A stretch of DNA of 64,000 bases from an uncultured SAR86 cluster bacterium. GTDB taxonomy: Bacteria > Pseudomonadota > Gammaproteobacteria > Magnimaribacterales > D2472. Positions 36,904 to 45,167 of this stretch are shown one piece after another. Within the stretch, counting starts at the first letter, position 1. Each line of letters opens with the position of its first letter. Location of the stretch: assembly GCA_902602185.1 (NCBI GenBank), contig CACKPV010000001.1:172785-236784 (forward strand), given 5' to 3'. Below the pieces are notes generated by a model that worked only from the letters and a program-made list of their open reading frames with translations, searched no databases and was not told where the DNA came from. The position numbers were made by a program, and so were the translations under genes.

Positions 36904-38685
36904 ATGAGTGAAGAAATATTAAGAATTGCTAATTGTAGTGGCTATTATGGTGACAGGTTATCTGCTGCTAGGGAAATGGTCGATGGTGGCCCCATAGATG
37001 TTCTAACGGGAGATTATCTCGCAGAATTAACGATGGCAATTCTGTTTAATCAGAAACTTAAAAGAGGAGAAGATAAAGGATATGTTGGGACATTTCTAAA
37101 GCAGTTGCAAGACGTTGCAAGCACTTGTAAAAATAAAAATATAAAGATTGTTACCAATGCAGGAGGTTTGAATCCTCAATCAATGACAAATGAGATCAAG
37201 CAAATCTTAAATGAATTAAATATTGATATGAAAGTGGCATATATCGAGGGAGATAATTTAATGTCACGGATAGAGGAACTGCAAAAAAATGGGGAAGAAT
37301 TTACTAATATTGACAAAGAAATATCACTTAAAGATTCTGGGTTTCCTGTCCTGACTGCAAATGCCTATCTTGGCGCGTGGGGTATTAAAGAAGCTTTAGA
37401 TAAAGGGGCTGACATCGTAGTGTGCCCAAGAGTAACTGATGCAGCAGTTGTTATGGGTCCAGCTGCTTGGCGATTTAACTGGGGGAGAGATGATTTTGAT
37501 AAATTAGCTGGTGCTCTTGCTGCGGGCCACATCATTGAGTGTGGTTGTCAAGCAACAGGAGGGAACTACGCTTTTTTTGAAGAAGTTCCAAGTTTTGAAA
37601 ATGTAGGTTTTCCAATTGCTGAAATTCAATCAGATGGCAGTTTTTTCATAACAAAACATCCTGGAACTGGAGGCCTTGTTTCTGTTGGAACGGTTACAGC
37701 TCAACTATTATATGAGATAAGTTCTCCTGCATATATCAATCCAGATGTAATTAGTCATTTTGATACTCTAAAAATTGAGCAAATCGACAAAGATAAAGTT
37801 TTTATCTCTGGATGCAGAGGAAGTTCTCCTCCTAATAAACATAAAGTATGTATCAATCTTGCTGGAGGATACAAAAATAGCATGGATCTCATTCTGACAG
37901 GTCTTGATATTGAAAAAAAAGCTGAAACATTTATTAACACTCTTTTTACTCTGGTTGGTGGTAAAGAACAGTTTGATGAGGTTAGAACAGATCTTCATAG
38001 AACTGATAAAAAAAATCCAAGTTCCAATGAAGAGGCAATGGCCACATTATCACTCTCGGTAAAATCATCAGATCCAGATTTAGTTGGGCGCTTGTTCAGT
38101 GCAAAAATTGTTGAGCTTTCACTAGCAAATTATCCTGGTTTTTTTGCTCAGGGTAATATTAAAGGCAGTGGCCCTGTCATTGTTTATTGGCCAGCATTAG
38201 TTCATAGCAAACATATTAAAGAGTTGGTCCATTTGGAAAACGAAGTCTTTGAAGTTTCTCCAACTAGTGAACTACCACTTGATGAAATCTATTATCAAAA
38301 AGAAACCGTTGATATTGCATCATGCCCAGTAGATACCTTAAAGGAAATACCTTTAGGTAAAATCTTTGGAACTCGATCCGGTGACAAAGGAGGTTGTGCA
38401 AATCTAGGAATATGGGCTAAGACCGATGATGCATTTTCATTTCTCAATTCTTTTTTGACTGTAAAAAAATTAAAAGAGTTACTTCCTGATTTATCTACTT
38501 TCAAAATAGATCGATATGATCTTCCAAATATAAAATCATTGAACTTTTATATTCACGGCATCCTTCAAGATGGGATTTCATCAAATAATAGAAAAGATGG
38601 GCAAGCAAAATCACTAGGGGAATACTTAAGAGCAAAATATATTGAAGTCCCACAATTACTTTTGAGAGAAATCAAAGATGGATAG
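36904..38685 (+). CDS. atuA: AtuA-like (DUF1446) protein
   Basis: A 593-residue protein of the acyclic terpene utilisation AtuA family. The N-terminal DUF1446 part starts IANCSGYYGDRLSAAREMV and has GDYLAELTMAILFN and NAGGLNPQSM. The C-terminal small domain (from about residue 480) starts IFGTRSGDKGGCANLGIWA. AtuA is needed for growth on citronellol/geraniol in Pseudomonas, but its reaction is unknown. It begins directly after the alpha-subunit stop and overlaps the crotonase gene by 8 bases, so it is an integral part of this operon. Confidence 0.88.
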   Translation: MSEEILRIANCSGYYGDRLSAAREMVDGGPIDVLTGDYLAELTMAILFNQKLKRGEDKGYVGTFLKQLQDVASTCKNKNIKIVTNAGGLNPQSMTNEIKQILNELNIDMKVAYIEGDNLMSRIEELQKNGEEFTNIDKEISLKDSGFPVLTANAYLGAWGIKEALDKGADIVVCPRVTDAAVVMGPAAWRFNWGRDDFDKLAGALAAGHIIECGCQATGGNYAFFEEVPSFENVGFPIAEIQSDGSFFITKHPGTGGLVSVGTVTAQLLYEISSPAYINPDVISHFDTLKIEQIDKDKVFISGCRGSSPPNKHKVCINLAGGYKNSMDLILTGLDIEKKAETFINTLFTLVGGKEQFDEVRTDLHRTDKKNPSSNEEAMATLSLSVKSSDPDLVGRLFSAKIVELSLANYPGFFAQGNIKGSGPVIVYWPALVHSKHIKELVHLENEVFEVSPTSELPLDEIYYQKETVDIASCPVDTLKEIPLGKIFGTRSGDKGGCANLGIWAKTDDAFSFLNSFLTVKKLKELLPDLSTFKIDRYDLPNIKSLNFYIHGILQDGISSNNRKDGQAKSLGEYLRAKYIEVPQLLLREIKDG

Positions 38686-39487
38686 TAAGAATTTATCGCT
38701 GGAAGGGCTTATCTTTGAGACAGTTAAGTTATCAGTTGAAAACCATATTATGCATATTGTCTTAAATAGACCTGAAAAAAAGAATGCTATCAATCCGATC
38801 ATGGCTAATGAAATTAATTTTTCTCTTGCATTTGCTGCTCAAGAACATGACATAAGAGTAGTAATCATAAGTGCTACTGGTGATGTTTTTTGTGCAGGAG
38901 GCGACCTTAGCAGCATGTCAGGGCATTCATCAAGTAGTCGTTCAAATGTGCCCTCGCTGGGTGGCGGAACTGAGGAAATAAGTATTAGGATAAAAAACCT
39001 TAACAAGCCGGTAGTATGCAAAATTCAGGGTCCTGTTTTAGCAGGTGCACTTCTCTTAATTACCAATGCAACTCATGCCATTGCTGCAGAGGAGGCAACT
39101 TTCTCTGCACCTGAAATCAAAAGAGGAATTTGGCCCTTCATGGTTATGGCAGGTCTATTTAGGGTTATGCCAAAAAGACAAGGTCTAGATTTTATTATGA
39201 GAGGCAACAAAATTGATTGTTATGAAGCTGAAAAATTTGGTCTTGTGAATAAAGTTGTAAAAAAAGAAGAATTAGATAGTGAAGTAGATAATATTGCTTC
39301 TGAACTATCCAAACTTGCACCCAACACCATGAAATTAGGTCTTGAAGCATTCAATTATCAAGATAAAATGGATTTTGATGAGGCTATCCCTTATTTAAAA
39401 GATCAATTAGAAAAATGTCTTAAAAGTGACGATGCTCAAGAAGGTATCAAAGCATTTTTGGAGAAAAGAGATCCAGAATGGAAATAA
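38678..39487 (+). CDS. Enoyl-CoA hydratase/isomerase (crotonase) family, AtuE-like position
   Basis: A 269-residue crotonase-fold protein. The CoA-binding start IVLNRPEKKNAINP and the first oxyanion-hole strand VFCAGGDLSSM are intact. In rat hydratase, Glu144 lies in GGCELA and Glu164 in QPEI. Here the first region reads GPVLAGALLLI, so Glu144 is replaced, while Glu164 is kept in SAPEIKRGI. That suggests an unusual hydratase, isomerase or hydrolase. In atu clusters AtuE hydrates isohexenylglutaconyl-CoA, the carboxylase product's role-equivalent here. GAGAGAAA lies before its ATG. Confidence 0.85.
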   Translation: MDSKNLSLEGLIFETVKLSVENHIMHIVLNRPEKKNAINPIMANEINFSLAFAAQEHDIRVVIISATGDVFCAGGDLSSMSGHSSSSRSNVPSLGGGTEEISIRIKNLNKPVVCKIQGPVLAGALLLITNATHAIAAEEATFSAPEIKRGIWPFMVMAGLFRVMPKRQGLDFIMRGNKIDCYEAEKFGLVNKVVKKEELDSEVDNIASELSKLAPNTMKLGLEAFNYQDKMDFDEAIPYLKDQLEKCLKSDDAQEGIKAFLEKRDPEWK

Positions 39488-39517
39488 CAAAATGTTGAAA
39501 TTAGCAGAGAATTTATA

Positions 39518-40744
39518 ATGGATTTGAACTTCAGCTCAGAATATGATGATTTCAGAGAAGAAGTTCAGGCTTTTTGTAAGGACTATAAAGGTCTCAAATT
39601 TGTTAATAGTGATAAAAATCCCCTAGCAATTGAAGGAGAAGACTGTAATGGACCGGAGTTGACTAGAACGGAATGGCAAAAAGTATTAATCGATCATGGT
39701 TATTTTGCTAGATCGGTACCAAAAGAATATGGAGGTTTTGGTGGAGAGCCAGATATTATTAAATCTAGAATAATTGCTGCAGAATTTTCAAAAGCAAAAG
39801 TTCCTTTTGGGATGGGTGGACAAGGAATTGACATGCTTGTACCTACTCTGCTCGAACTTGGAACAGAGGAACAAAAACAAAAATATATTAAACCAACTCT
39901 TCAGGGAGAAATGATTTGGTGCCAAGGTTACTCTGAGCCTAATGCTGGAAGTGATCTTGCCAGCCTCCAAACAAAGGGAGAATTGATTGAAGACACATGG
40001 GTTATTAACGGTCAGAAGATTTGGACCAGTACTGCTCAATATGCAGACATGATGTTTTGTCTAGTTAGAACTGAGGCAAATGCTCCAAAGCATGCCGGTA
40101 TAAGCTATTTATTAATTCCAATGGACACACCGGGAATTGAAATTAGACCCCTAGTTGATATGACTTTAAAAGCAGGATTTAATGAAGTATTTTTTACAGA
40201 TGTAAAAATACCTGCGTCAAATATAGTTGGTAAAAGAGGTGAAGGTTGGGCAGTTGCTAATGCAACATTAGGACATGAGCGGGGCTCATTAGCAAATCCA
40301 GATGCAACAGTTAATCGTTTAAATAGTCTCATAGAATTGATGAAAACTGAAAGTATCGATGGAGTAAAAATCATTGATTTACCAGTCTACAAAGATAGGT
40401 TAATGGCTTTGCAAGGCAAGGTATTAGCATTTCAGTCACATAGTTTACGAGTACTCTCTTCAAAAATTAATCCCAAACAAGATGTGAAACTTGGCAAAAT
40501 GATACAGAAGCTTTATGGAACGGAATTACGGCATGAACTTGAAGGTTTTGCGATAGATATTATGGGAGAAATTGGTACCTTGTATGAAAATAGTCCTTTA
40601 ATTAGAGACGGTGGTAGCTGGCAATTTATCTATATGTATTATCTGGGATTAATAATCGGAGGTGGGACAAACCAAATCCAAAAAAATATTATTGCCGAAA
40701 GAGGTCTTGGAATGCCTCGAGCTCCAAAATTTAAAGAGAATTAA
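39518..40744 (+). CDS. Acyl-CoA dehydrogenase, larger subunit of second pair
   Basis: A 408-residue dehydrogenase with CQGYSEPNAGSDLASL, NGQKIWTSTAQYADMMF and the C-terminal LIIGGGTNQIQKNIIAERGLG. This GGTN form of the C-terminal loop lacks the Glu of medium-chain enzymes; in related enzymes the catalytic base comes from another helix. It lies 30 bases after the crotonase gene and two bases before a smaller dehydrogenase, with which it probably forms a heteromer. In an atu-like pathway it could oxidise citronellyl-CoA (AtuD role) before carboxylation. Confidence 0.88.
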   Translation: MDLNFSSEYDDFREEVQAFCKDYKGLKFVNSDKNPLAIEGEDCNGPELTRTEWQKVLIDHGYFARSVPKEYGGFGGEPDIIKSRIIAAEFSKAKVPFGMGGQGIDMLVPTLLELGTEEQKQKYIKPTLQGEMIWCQGYSEPNAGSDLASLQTKGELIEDTWVINGQKIWTSTAQYADMMFCLVRTEANAPKHAGISYLLIPMDTPGIEIRPLVDMTLKAGFNEVFFTDVKIPASNIVGKRGEGWAVANATLGHERGSLANPDATVNRLNSLIELMKTESIDGVKIIDLPVYKDRLMALQGKVLAFQSHSLRVLSSKINPKQDVKLGKMIQKLYGTELRHELEGFAIDIMGEIGTLYENSPLIRDGGSWQFIYMYYLGLIIGGGTNQIQKNIIAERGLGMPRAPKFKEN

Positions 40745-40746
40745 AT

Positions 40747-41832
40747 ATGTATTTTGGCTTATCTGAAGATCAAATGTTCTTTCAAGACAGTATTAAAAAA
40801 TATCTTGAAGAGCAAGCCTCGATAGAAATTGTCAAAAAAATCTCTCAGGGTGACAATAATTTACAACAAGAGATTCATAATGGTCTTGTAAATCTTGGTA
40901 TTAGCGGGATATTAATTCCTGAGAAATATGGAGGATTAGATCTCAATATTTTATTTGCAACAGCTACGTCACAAGCGTTGGGGTTTGGCATAAATCCTAG
41001 CTCATTTCTTGCACCCTATGTACTTGCACCCCTGGCAATACTTGAAGCAGGGTCACCAAACCAGCAACAAGAACTCCTCCCCAAAATAGTCAATGATGAA
41101 ATAAGGTTTGGGGTTGGATTAACAGAATTTGTTGGAGCTCGAGAAGATGCTAAAGTTCTAGTTAAAAATTCCAAGATCAATGGGAGATCATTATTTGTAA
41201 TTGATACCAAAAATGCCACACATTTTATAATTGCAAATTCTGAGGGCAATTTATTTATTGTGAATTCTCAATCCGGAAACTTACAAATTAATGATTTAAT
41301 AACTATAGATAGAACAAGAAACTTTTCTGAGATTATTTTTGAGAATGTGGATGTTGAAGTATTGCCATTGAGTGAGCAAACTAACAAATATTGCTCAAAG
41401 ATTGCAAATATTGGAAGGGTCATACTTGCTGCGGATACTCTAGGGGCTGCGCAATGCATGATCGATAAATCTATAGCTTATGCCATGGAACGAAAACAAT
41501 TTGATAGACTGATAGGATCATTTCAAGCTGTAAAACACATGTGTGCGGAAATGACAGCAGATATTGAACCTTGTTTTGCCATGGTATGGCATGCAGGACA
41601 TAATTTTGATGAACAGTCTAACGAAGCATTAATGATGGCATGTCATGCAAAAGCTCATATTTCAGAAATTGGTAAAAATATTGCCAAAAAAGCAACAGAA
41701 GTTCATGGTGGCATGGGTTTTACAGATCTATTAGGGCTTCATTTTTGGTTCAAAAGAATTGGAATGAATCGACAATTGCTTGGTGCTCCAGAGGTATTAC
41801 GTAGAGAAGCTGCACACCATCAAGGATTATAA
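40747..41832 (+). CDS. Acyl-CoA dehydrogenase, smaller subunit of second pair
   Basis: A 361-residue dehydrogenase-fold protein. It has the N-terminal ISGILIPEKYGGLDLN, the AMERKQFDRLIGSFQAVKHM helix and KATEVHGGMGFTDLLGLHFW. The C-terminus reads RQLLGAPEVLRREAA, without the usual G-G-T/E-G-T active-site loop. The dehydrogenase core is shorter than that of the preceding gene, which it follows by two bases. Likely the partner subunit of a heterotetramer. It is the last catabolic gene; prc begins ten bases later. Confidence 0.87.
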   Translation: MYFGLSEDQMFFQDSIKKYLEEQASIEIVKKISQGDNNLQQEIHNGLVNLGISGILIPEKYGGLDLNILFATATSQALGFGINPSSFLAPYVLAPLAILEAGSPNQQQELLPKIVNDEIRFGVGLTEFVGAREDAKVLVKNSKINGRSLFVIDTKNATHFIIANSEGNLFIVNSQSGNLQINDLITIDRTRNFSEIIFENVDVEVLPLSEQTNKYCSKIANIGRVILAADTLGAAQCMIDKSIAYAMERKQFDRLIGSFQAVKHMCAEMTADIEPCFAMVWHAGHNFDEQSNEALMMACHAKAHISEIGKNIAKKATEVHGGMGFTDLLGLHFWFKRIGMNRQLLGAPEVLRREAAHHQGL

Positions 41833-41842
41833 TTAAACAAGT

Positions 41843-43909
41843 ATGCTAAATCTCAACAAAATCCTCTCTTTACTTATAGTTTTCTCCACTTTTGAAGTAT
41901 TTTCATCGGGTGAATTTAATTTTAAGGTCAATGATGAGAATATCATTTTAGGTAAAGAAATTTTTGAAAACATTGCCGATCATCACTACTCCAATAAGAT
42001 AGAAAAGCAAACTTTTCATGTCCAATATATTGATGCGCTAATTGAAGAACTTGATCCTAATAAAAACCTTTTTTTTGGTTATGAGGTCAGGAAATTCCAA
42101 CGCATGGCAGAAGTTTTTAAGCCCTCAAGGCAAAATTTCTTCAGTTTAGAGGACGCCTTTAAGATTATTAACATTTATTTTAATAGGCTTTTGGAAGTTA
42201 CAGATTATCAATCACAATTTATCATGACTGAAAGTTTTGATTTTACCCTTGATGAAAACCTTGATATTTATCCCGATGATAATGTTTACCCTAAAACAAG
42301 ACACGAACTGAAGCAACGTTGGAGAAAAACAACTAAGAATGATTTTCTTATTTCTCTTCTTGCTGATACTGAGGAAGATAATATAAAGGATAGTCTTCTT
42401 TCAAGATATTCCAATAGATCAAAAAGAATACTTCAAAGGAATGTTGAAGATGTCTTTTCACTGGCAATGAATACACTAACTAATCAGTTTGATCCTCATT
42501 CCTCTTATATGTCTCCATATAATGCTGAAGATTTTGAAATAGATATGAGTCTCAAATTAGGAGGCATTGGTGCCCTACTTTCTACAAAAGATGATTATGC
42601 AATTATTGTTAGTCTTGTTCCAGGAGGACCTGCTGAGCTTTCAGGTGAACTTAATGAAGAGGATAGAATTGTAAAAATTAGACAAGAAAATGAGGAAGTT
42701 TTTACTGATGTTACTGGATGGAGAATTGACGAAATTGTCAGAAATATTCGAGGGGAACCCCAATCTAAAGTTGAATTAGAAATCATCCCTGCTGATTCTG
42801 AAGACGATACCGAAAGAAAGAATGTACTCATTACTCGAGAAATCGTAGAGTTAAAAGAACGTGAGGCTAAGTCGAAAATTGTAAATATTTCAAGAGAGAG
42901 TAAGGATTATAAAATAGGAATAATTGATCTACCCTCTTTTTATATTGATTTTCAAGCATGGCAGGAAAAAGATCCTAACTATAAAAGTAGCAGTAAAGAT
43001 GTTAAAAAGATTTTAAGTCAATTTAATGCAGACGATGTTGATGCAGTTATCTTAGATCTCAGAAACAATTCAGGAGGAGCACTATCAGAAGCAAATAAAC
43101 TTACAGCACTTTTTAATGCTCCAGGAGTTGCTTTACAAATCAAGGAGGCAACTGGAAATGTTTTCCCCTGGGGCGATGGGAGAGTTCAACAAATATGGAA
43201 AAAACCAATGGCAGTTTTAGTGAACCGATATTCTGCTTCAGCCTCTGAAATTTTTGCAGGGGCAATCCAAGATTACCAAAGGGGCTTAGTAATAGGACAA
43301 AGAACTTTTGGAAAAGGCACTGTTCAAAGAATTGAAAATCTCTCAGTTGGTCAAATGAAGATAACCGAGTCAAAATTCTATAGAATCACAGGAGACAGCA
43401 CACAAAGTAAAGGAATTGAACCTGATATTCTTTTGCCAACTACAAGAAATCTGGATGATGTTGGAGAAAGTGCTTTGCCTACGCATCTTCCCTGGGATAA
43501 AGTAAAACCAACTAGGTATCGCATGTTTCCTCTTGATAAGAATCTGTTAGAAGTTACTAAGAGAAATAATCTAGTTCGAATGCAGTCTGATCCTAATCTG
43601 ATCTATCTCCAAGATGTAAGAAAAAGATTTGATTCTCAAAATGAAAAGAAAAATTTGAGTCTAATCTTAAATGTTCGCAAACAAGAACAACTGGAACGAA
43701 AAGAGTGGTATCTGACAACAGAAAATAAACGAAGGTCCGCTCTTGGGCTAGCATCCTTTGAGACTTATGAAGACCTTGAAGCATTCAATGATACTTTAGA
43801 GTTAGATGATATAAATACTCAGTCTGACTATTTACTTTTGGAATCCATTGAAATTATTTCAGATTTTGTTTCATATGGAGAAATGCAACTATTTGGTCAA
43901 GCAAAATGA
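41843..43909 (+). CDS. prc: Carboxy-terminal (tail-specific) protease Prc
   Basis: Periplasmic S41 protease that trims or degrades envelope proteins from their C-termini. It has a signal peptide (residues about 1-20), an N-terminal helical region, a PDZ domain (about 233-310, starting SLKLGGIGALLSTKDD) and the S41 domain. The catalytic Ser-Lys dyad is in NRYSASASEIFAGA (about residue 462) and RTFGKGTVQ (about residue 489). The 688-residue length matches E. coli Prc. It follows the dehydrogenase operon by ten bases and overlaps xthA (ATGA), so it may be read through from the catabolic operon. Confidence 0.95.
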   Translation: MLNLNKILSLLIVFSTFEVFSSGEFNFKVNDENIILGKEIFENIADHHYSNKIEKQTFHVQYIDALIEELDPNKNLFFGYEVRKFQRMAEVFKPSRQNFFSLEDAFKIINIYFNRLLEVTDYQSQFIMTESFDFTLDENLDIYPDDNVYPKTRHELKQRWRKTTKNDFLISLLADTEEDNIKDSLLSRYSNRSKRILQRNVEDVFSLAMNTLTNQFDPHSSYMSPYNAEDFEIDMSLKLGGIGALLSTKDDYAIIVSLVPGGPAELSGELNEEDRIVKIRQENEEVFTDVTGWRIDEIVRNIRGEPQSKVELEIIPADSEDDTERKNVLITREIVELKEREAKSKIVNISRESKDYKIGIIDLPSFYIDFQAWQEKDPNYKSSSKDVKKILSQFNADDVDAVILDLRNNSGGALSEANKLTALFNAPGVALQIKEATGNVFPWGDGRVQQIWKKPMAVLVNRYSASASEIFAGAIQDYQRGLVIGQRTFGKGTVQRIENLSVGQMKITESKFYRITGDSTQSKGIEPDILLPTTRNLDDVGESALPTHLPWDKVKPTRYRMFPLDKNLLEVTKRNNLVRMQSDPNLIYLQDVRKRFDSQNEKKNLSLILNVRKQEQLERKEWYLTTENKRRSALGLASFETYEDLEAFNDTLELDDINTQSDYLLLESIEIISDFVSYGEMQLFGQAK

Positions 43910-44715
43910 TCTTTGTATCATTTAACATCAATAGTATTAGAGCAAGACCGCATCAATTAATTCACTTAAGAGATACTCTTGATCCAGATATTATCGGTCT
44001 CCAAGAAACAAAGGTAGATGATCCTGAGTTTCCTATAGAAATGGTAAAAGAAATTGGTTATCACCCTGAATTTTGGGGTGGTAAGGGTCACTATGGAGTT
44101 GCTTTGTTAAGTAAAGTGAAACCAACTTTTGTTCAAAAGGGTTTTGAAACTGACACTATAGATGACCAAAAAAGATTTATTCATGCCAGTTATCCCTATC
44201 AAGATGACGAAATTCATATAATGAATGGATATTTTCCTCAAGGTGAGAACAGATCTCATGAAATCAAGTTTCCAAAAAAAGTAAAATTTTATAGTGATTT
44301 AAACTTGTATATACAAAAAGTTAAAAAGTCTTTTAAAAATACTATTGTTATGGGAGATTTTAATGTTGCACCATCACCTAACGATATTGGATTAGGTGAA
44401 GTAAATGCCAAAAGATGGCTTAGAGATGGAAAATGTGCTTTCCTTCCTGAGGAAATTGAAATGTGGGAATCTATTCTTCAACTTGGATATATTGATTCAT
44501 GGAGGTATCTCCATCCTGAAACAGATAATATCTTTAGTTGGTTTGACTATCGATCAAGAATGTTTGATATGACACCAAAACGGGGATTAAGGATTGATCA
44601 AATCTTAGTTTCGGATAATCTTAAGGAAAATATTCACTCAGCAGGCATGGATTATATTGCTAGAGCTTTAGAAAAACCATCGGATCATTGTCCAGTTTGG
44701 CTAAAACTAAAATAA
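43906..44715 (+). CDS. xthA: Exodeoxyribonuclease III
   Basis: AP endonuclease / 3'-5' exonuclease of base-excision repair. Motifs are FVSFNINSIRARPHQL, IGLQETKVDD (metal Glu), MGDFNVAPSPNDIG, LRIDQILVS and the C-terminal PSDHCPVWLKL with the catalytic Asp-His. The 269-residue length is usual. Its ATG overlaps the prc stop. Its stop abuts the convergent tadA stop with no base between. Confidence 0.96.
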   Translation: MIFVSFNINSIRARPHQLIHLRDTLDPDIIGLQETKVDDPEFPIEMVKEIGYHPEFWGGKGHYGVALLSKVKPTFVQKGFETDTIDDQKRFIHASYPYQDDEIHIMNGYFPQGENRSHEIKFPKKVKFYSDLNLYIQKVKKSFKNTIVMGDFNVAPSPNDIGLGEVNAKRWLRDGKCAFLPEEIEMWESILQLGYIDSWRYLHPETDNIFSWFDYRSRMFDMTPKRGLRIDQILVSDNLKENIHSAGMDYIARALEKPSDHCPVWLKLK

Positions 44716-45165
44716 CTATCTTCTTTCTTTGAAAAAATTTTGTATCAAGTGCCTTGCTTCCTTTTCTAAAATACCGTGCTCTGCAAACACTTGATGATTT
44801 AAAAAAGTTTTATCAAAAAAATTATCTTGGGAGAAAATAGCTCCCTCTTTAGGTTCTAAACAACCGATAAATAACTTTCTGAGTCTTGCATGAACAATTG
44901 CTTTTGCACACATGTGACAAGGCTCAACAGTAACATACATATCACAATCAATTAATCGATGATTACCTAACAATGTTCCGGCAGCATCAATAGCTTCAAG
45001 CTCGGCATGAGCTGTAACTGAATTTTTAGTAATTGTAGAATTATGGCCAGCACCAATGACTTGGTTATTTCTCACAATGATAGCGCCAATAGGTACTTCA
45101 TTCATATCACTAGCTTTTTGAGCATATGATAAAGCTACTTGCATAAATGCAAATTTATCAGACAA
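44716..45165 (-). CDS. tadA: tRNA-specific adenosine deaminase
   Basis: Converts A34 to inosine in tRNA-Arg(ACG). The zinc site is formed by TAHAELEAIDAAG (His and catalytic Glu) and EPCHMCAKAIVHARL (two Cys). Length is 149 residues if the TTG start is used (SDKFAFMQVALSYA); family alignment of the first helix favours this over the internal ATG at 45144, but neither has a clear Shine-Dalgarno. It follows sbcB by two bases. Confidence 0.93.
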   Translation of the reverse strand: MSDKFAFMQVALSYAQKASDMNEVPIGAIIVRNNQVIGAGHNSTITKNSVTAHAELEAIDAAGTLLGNHRLIDCDMYVTVEPCHMCAKAIVHARLRKLFIGCLEPKEGAIFSQDNFFDKTFLNHQVFAEHGILEKEARHLIQNFFKERR

Positions 45166-45167
45166 AA

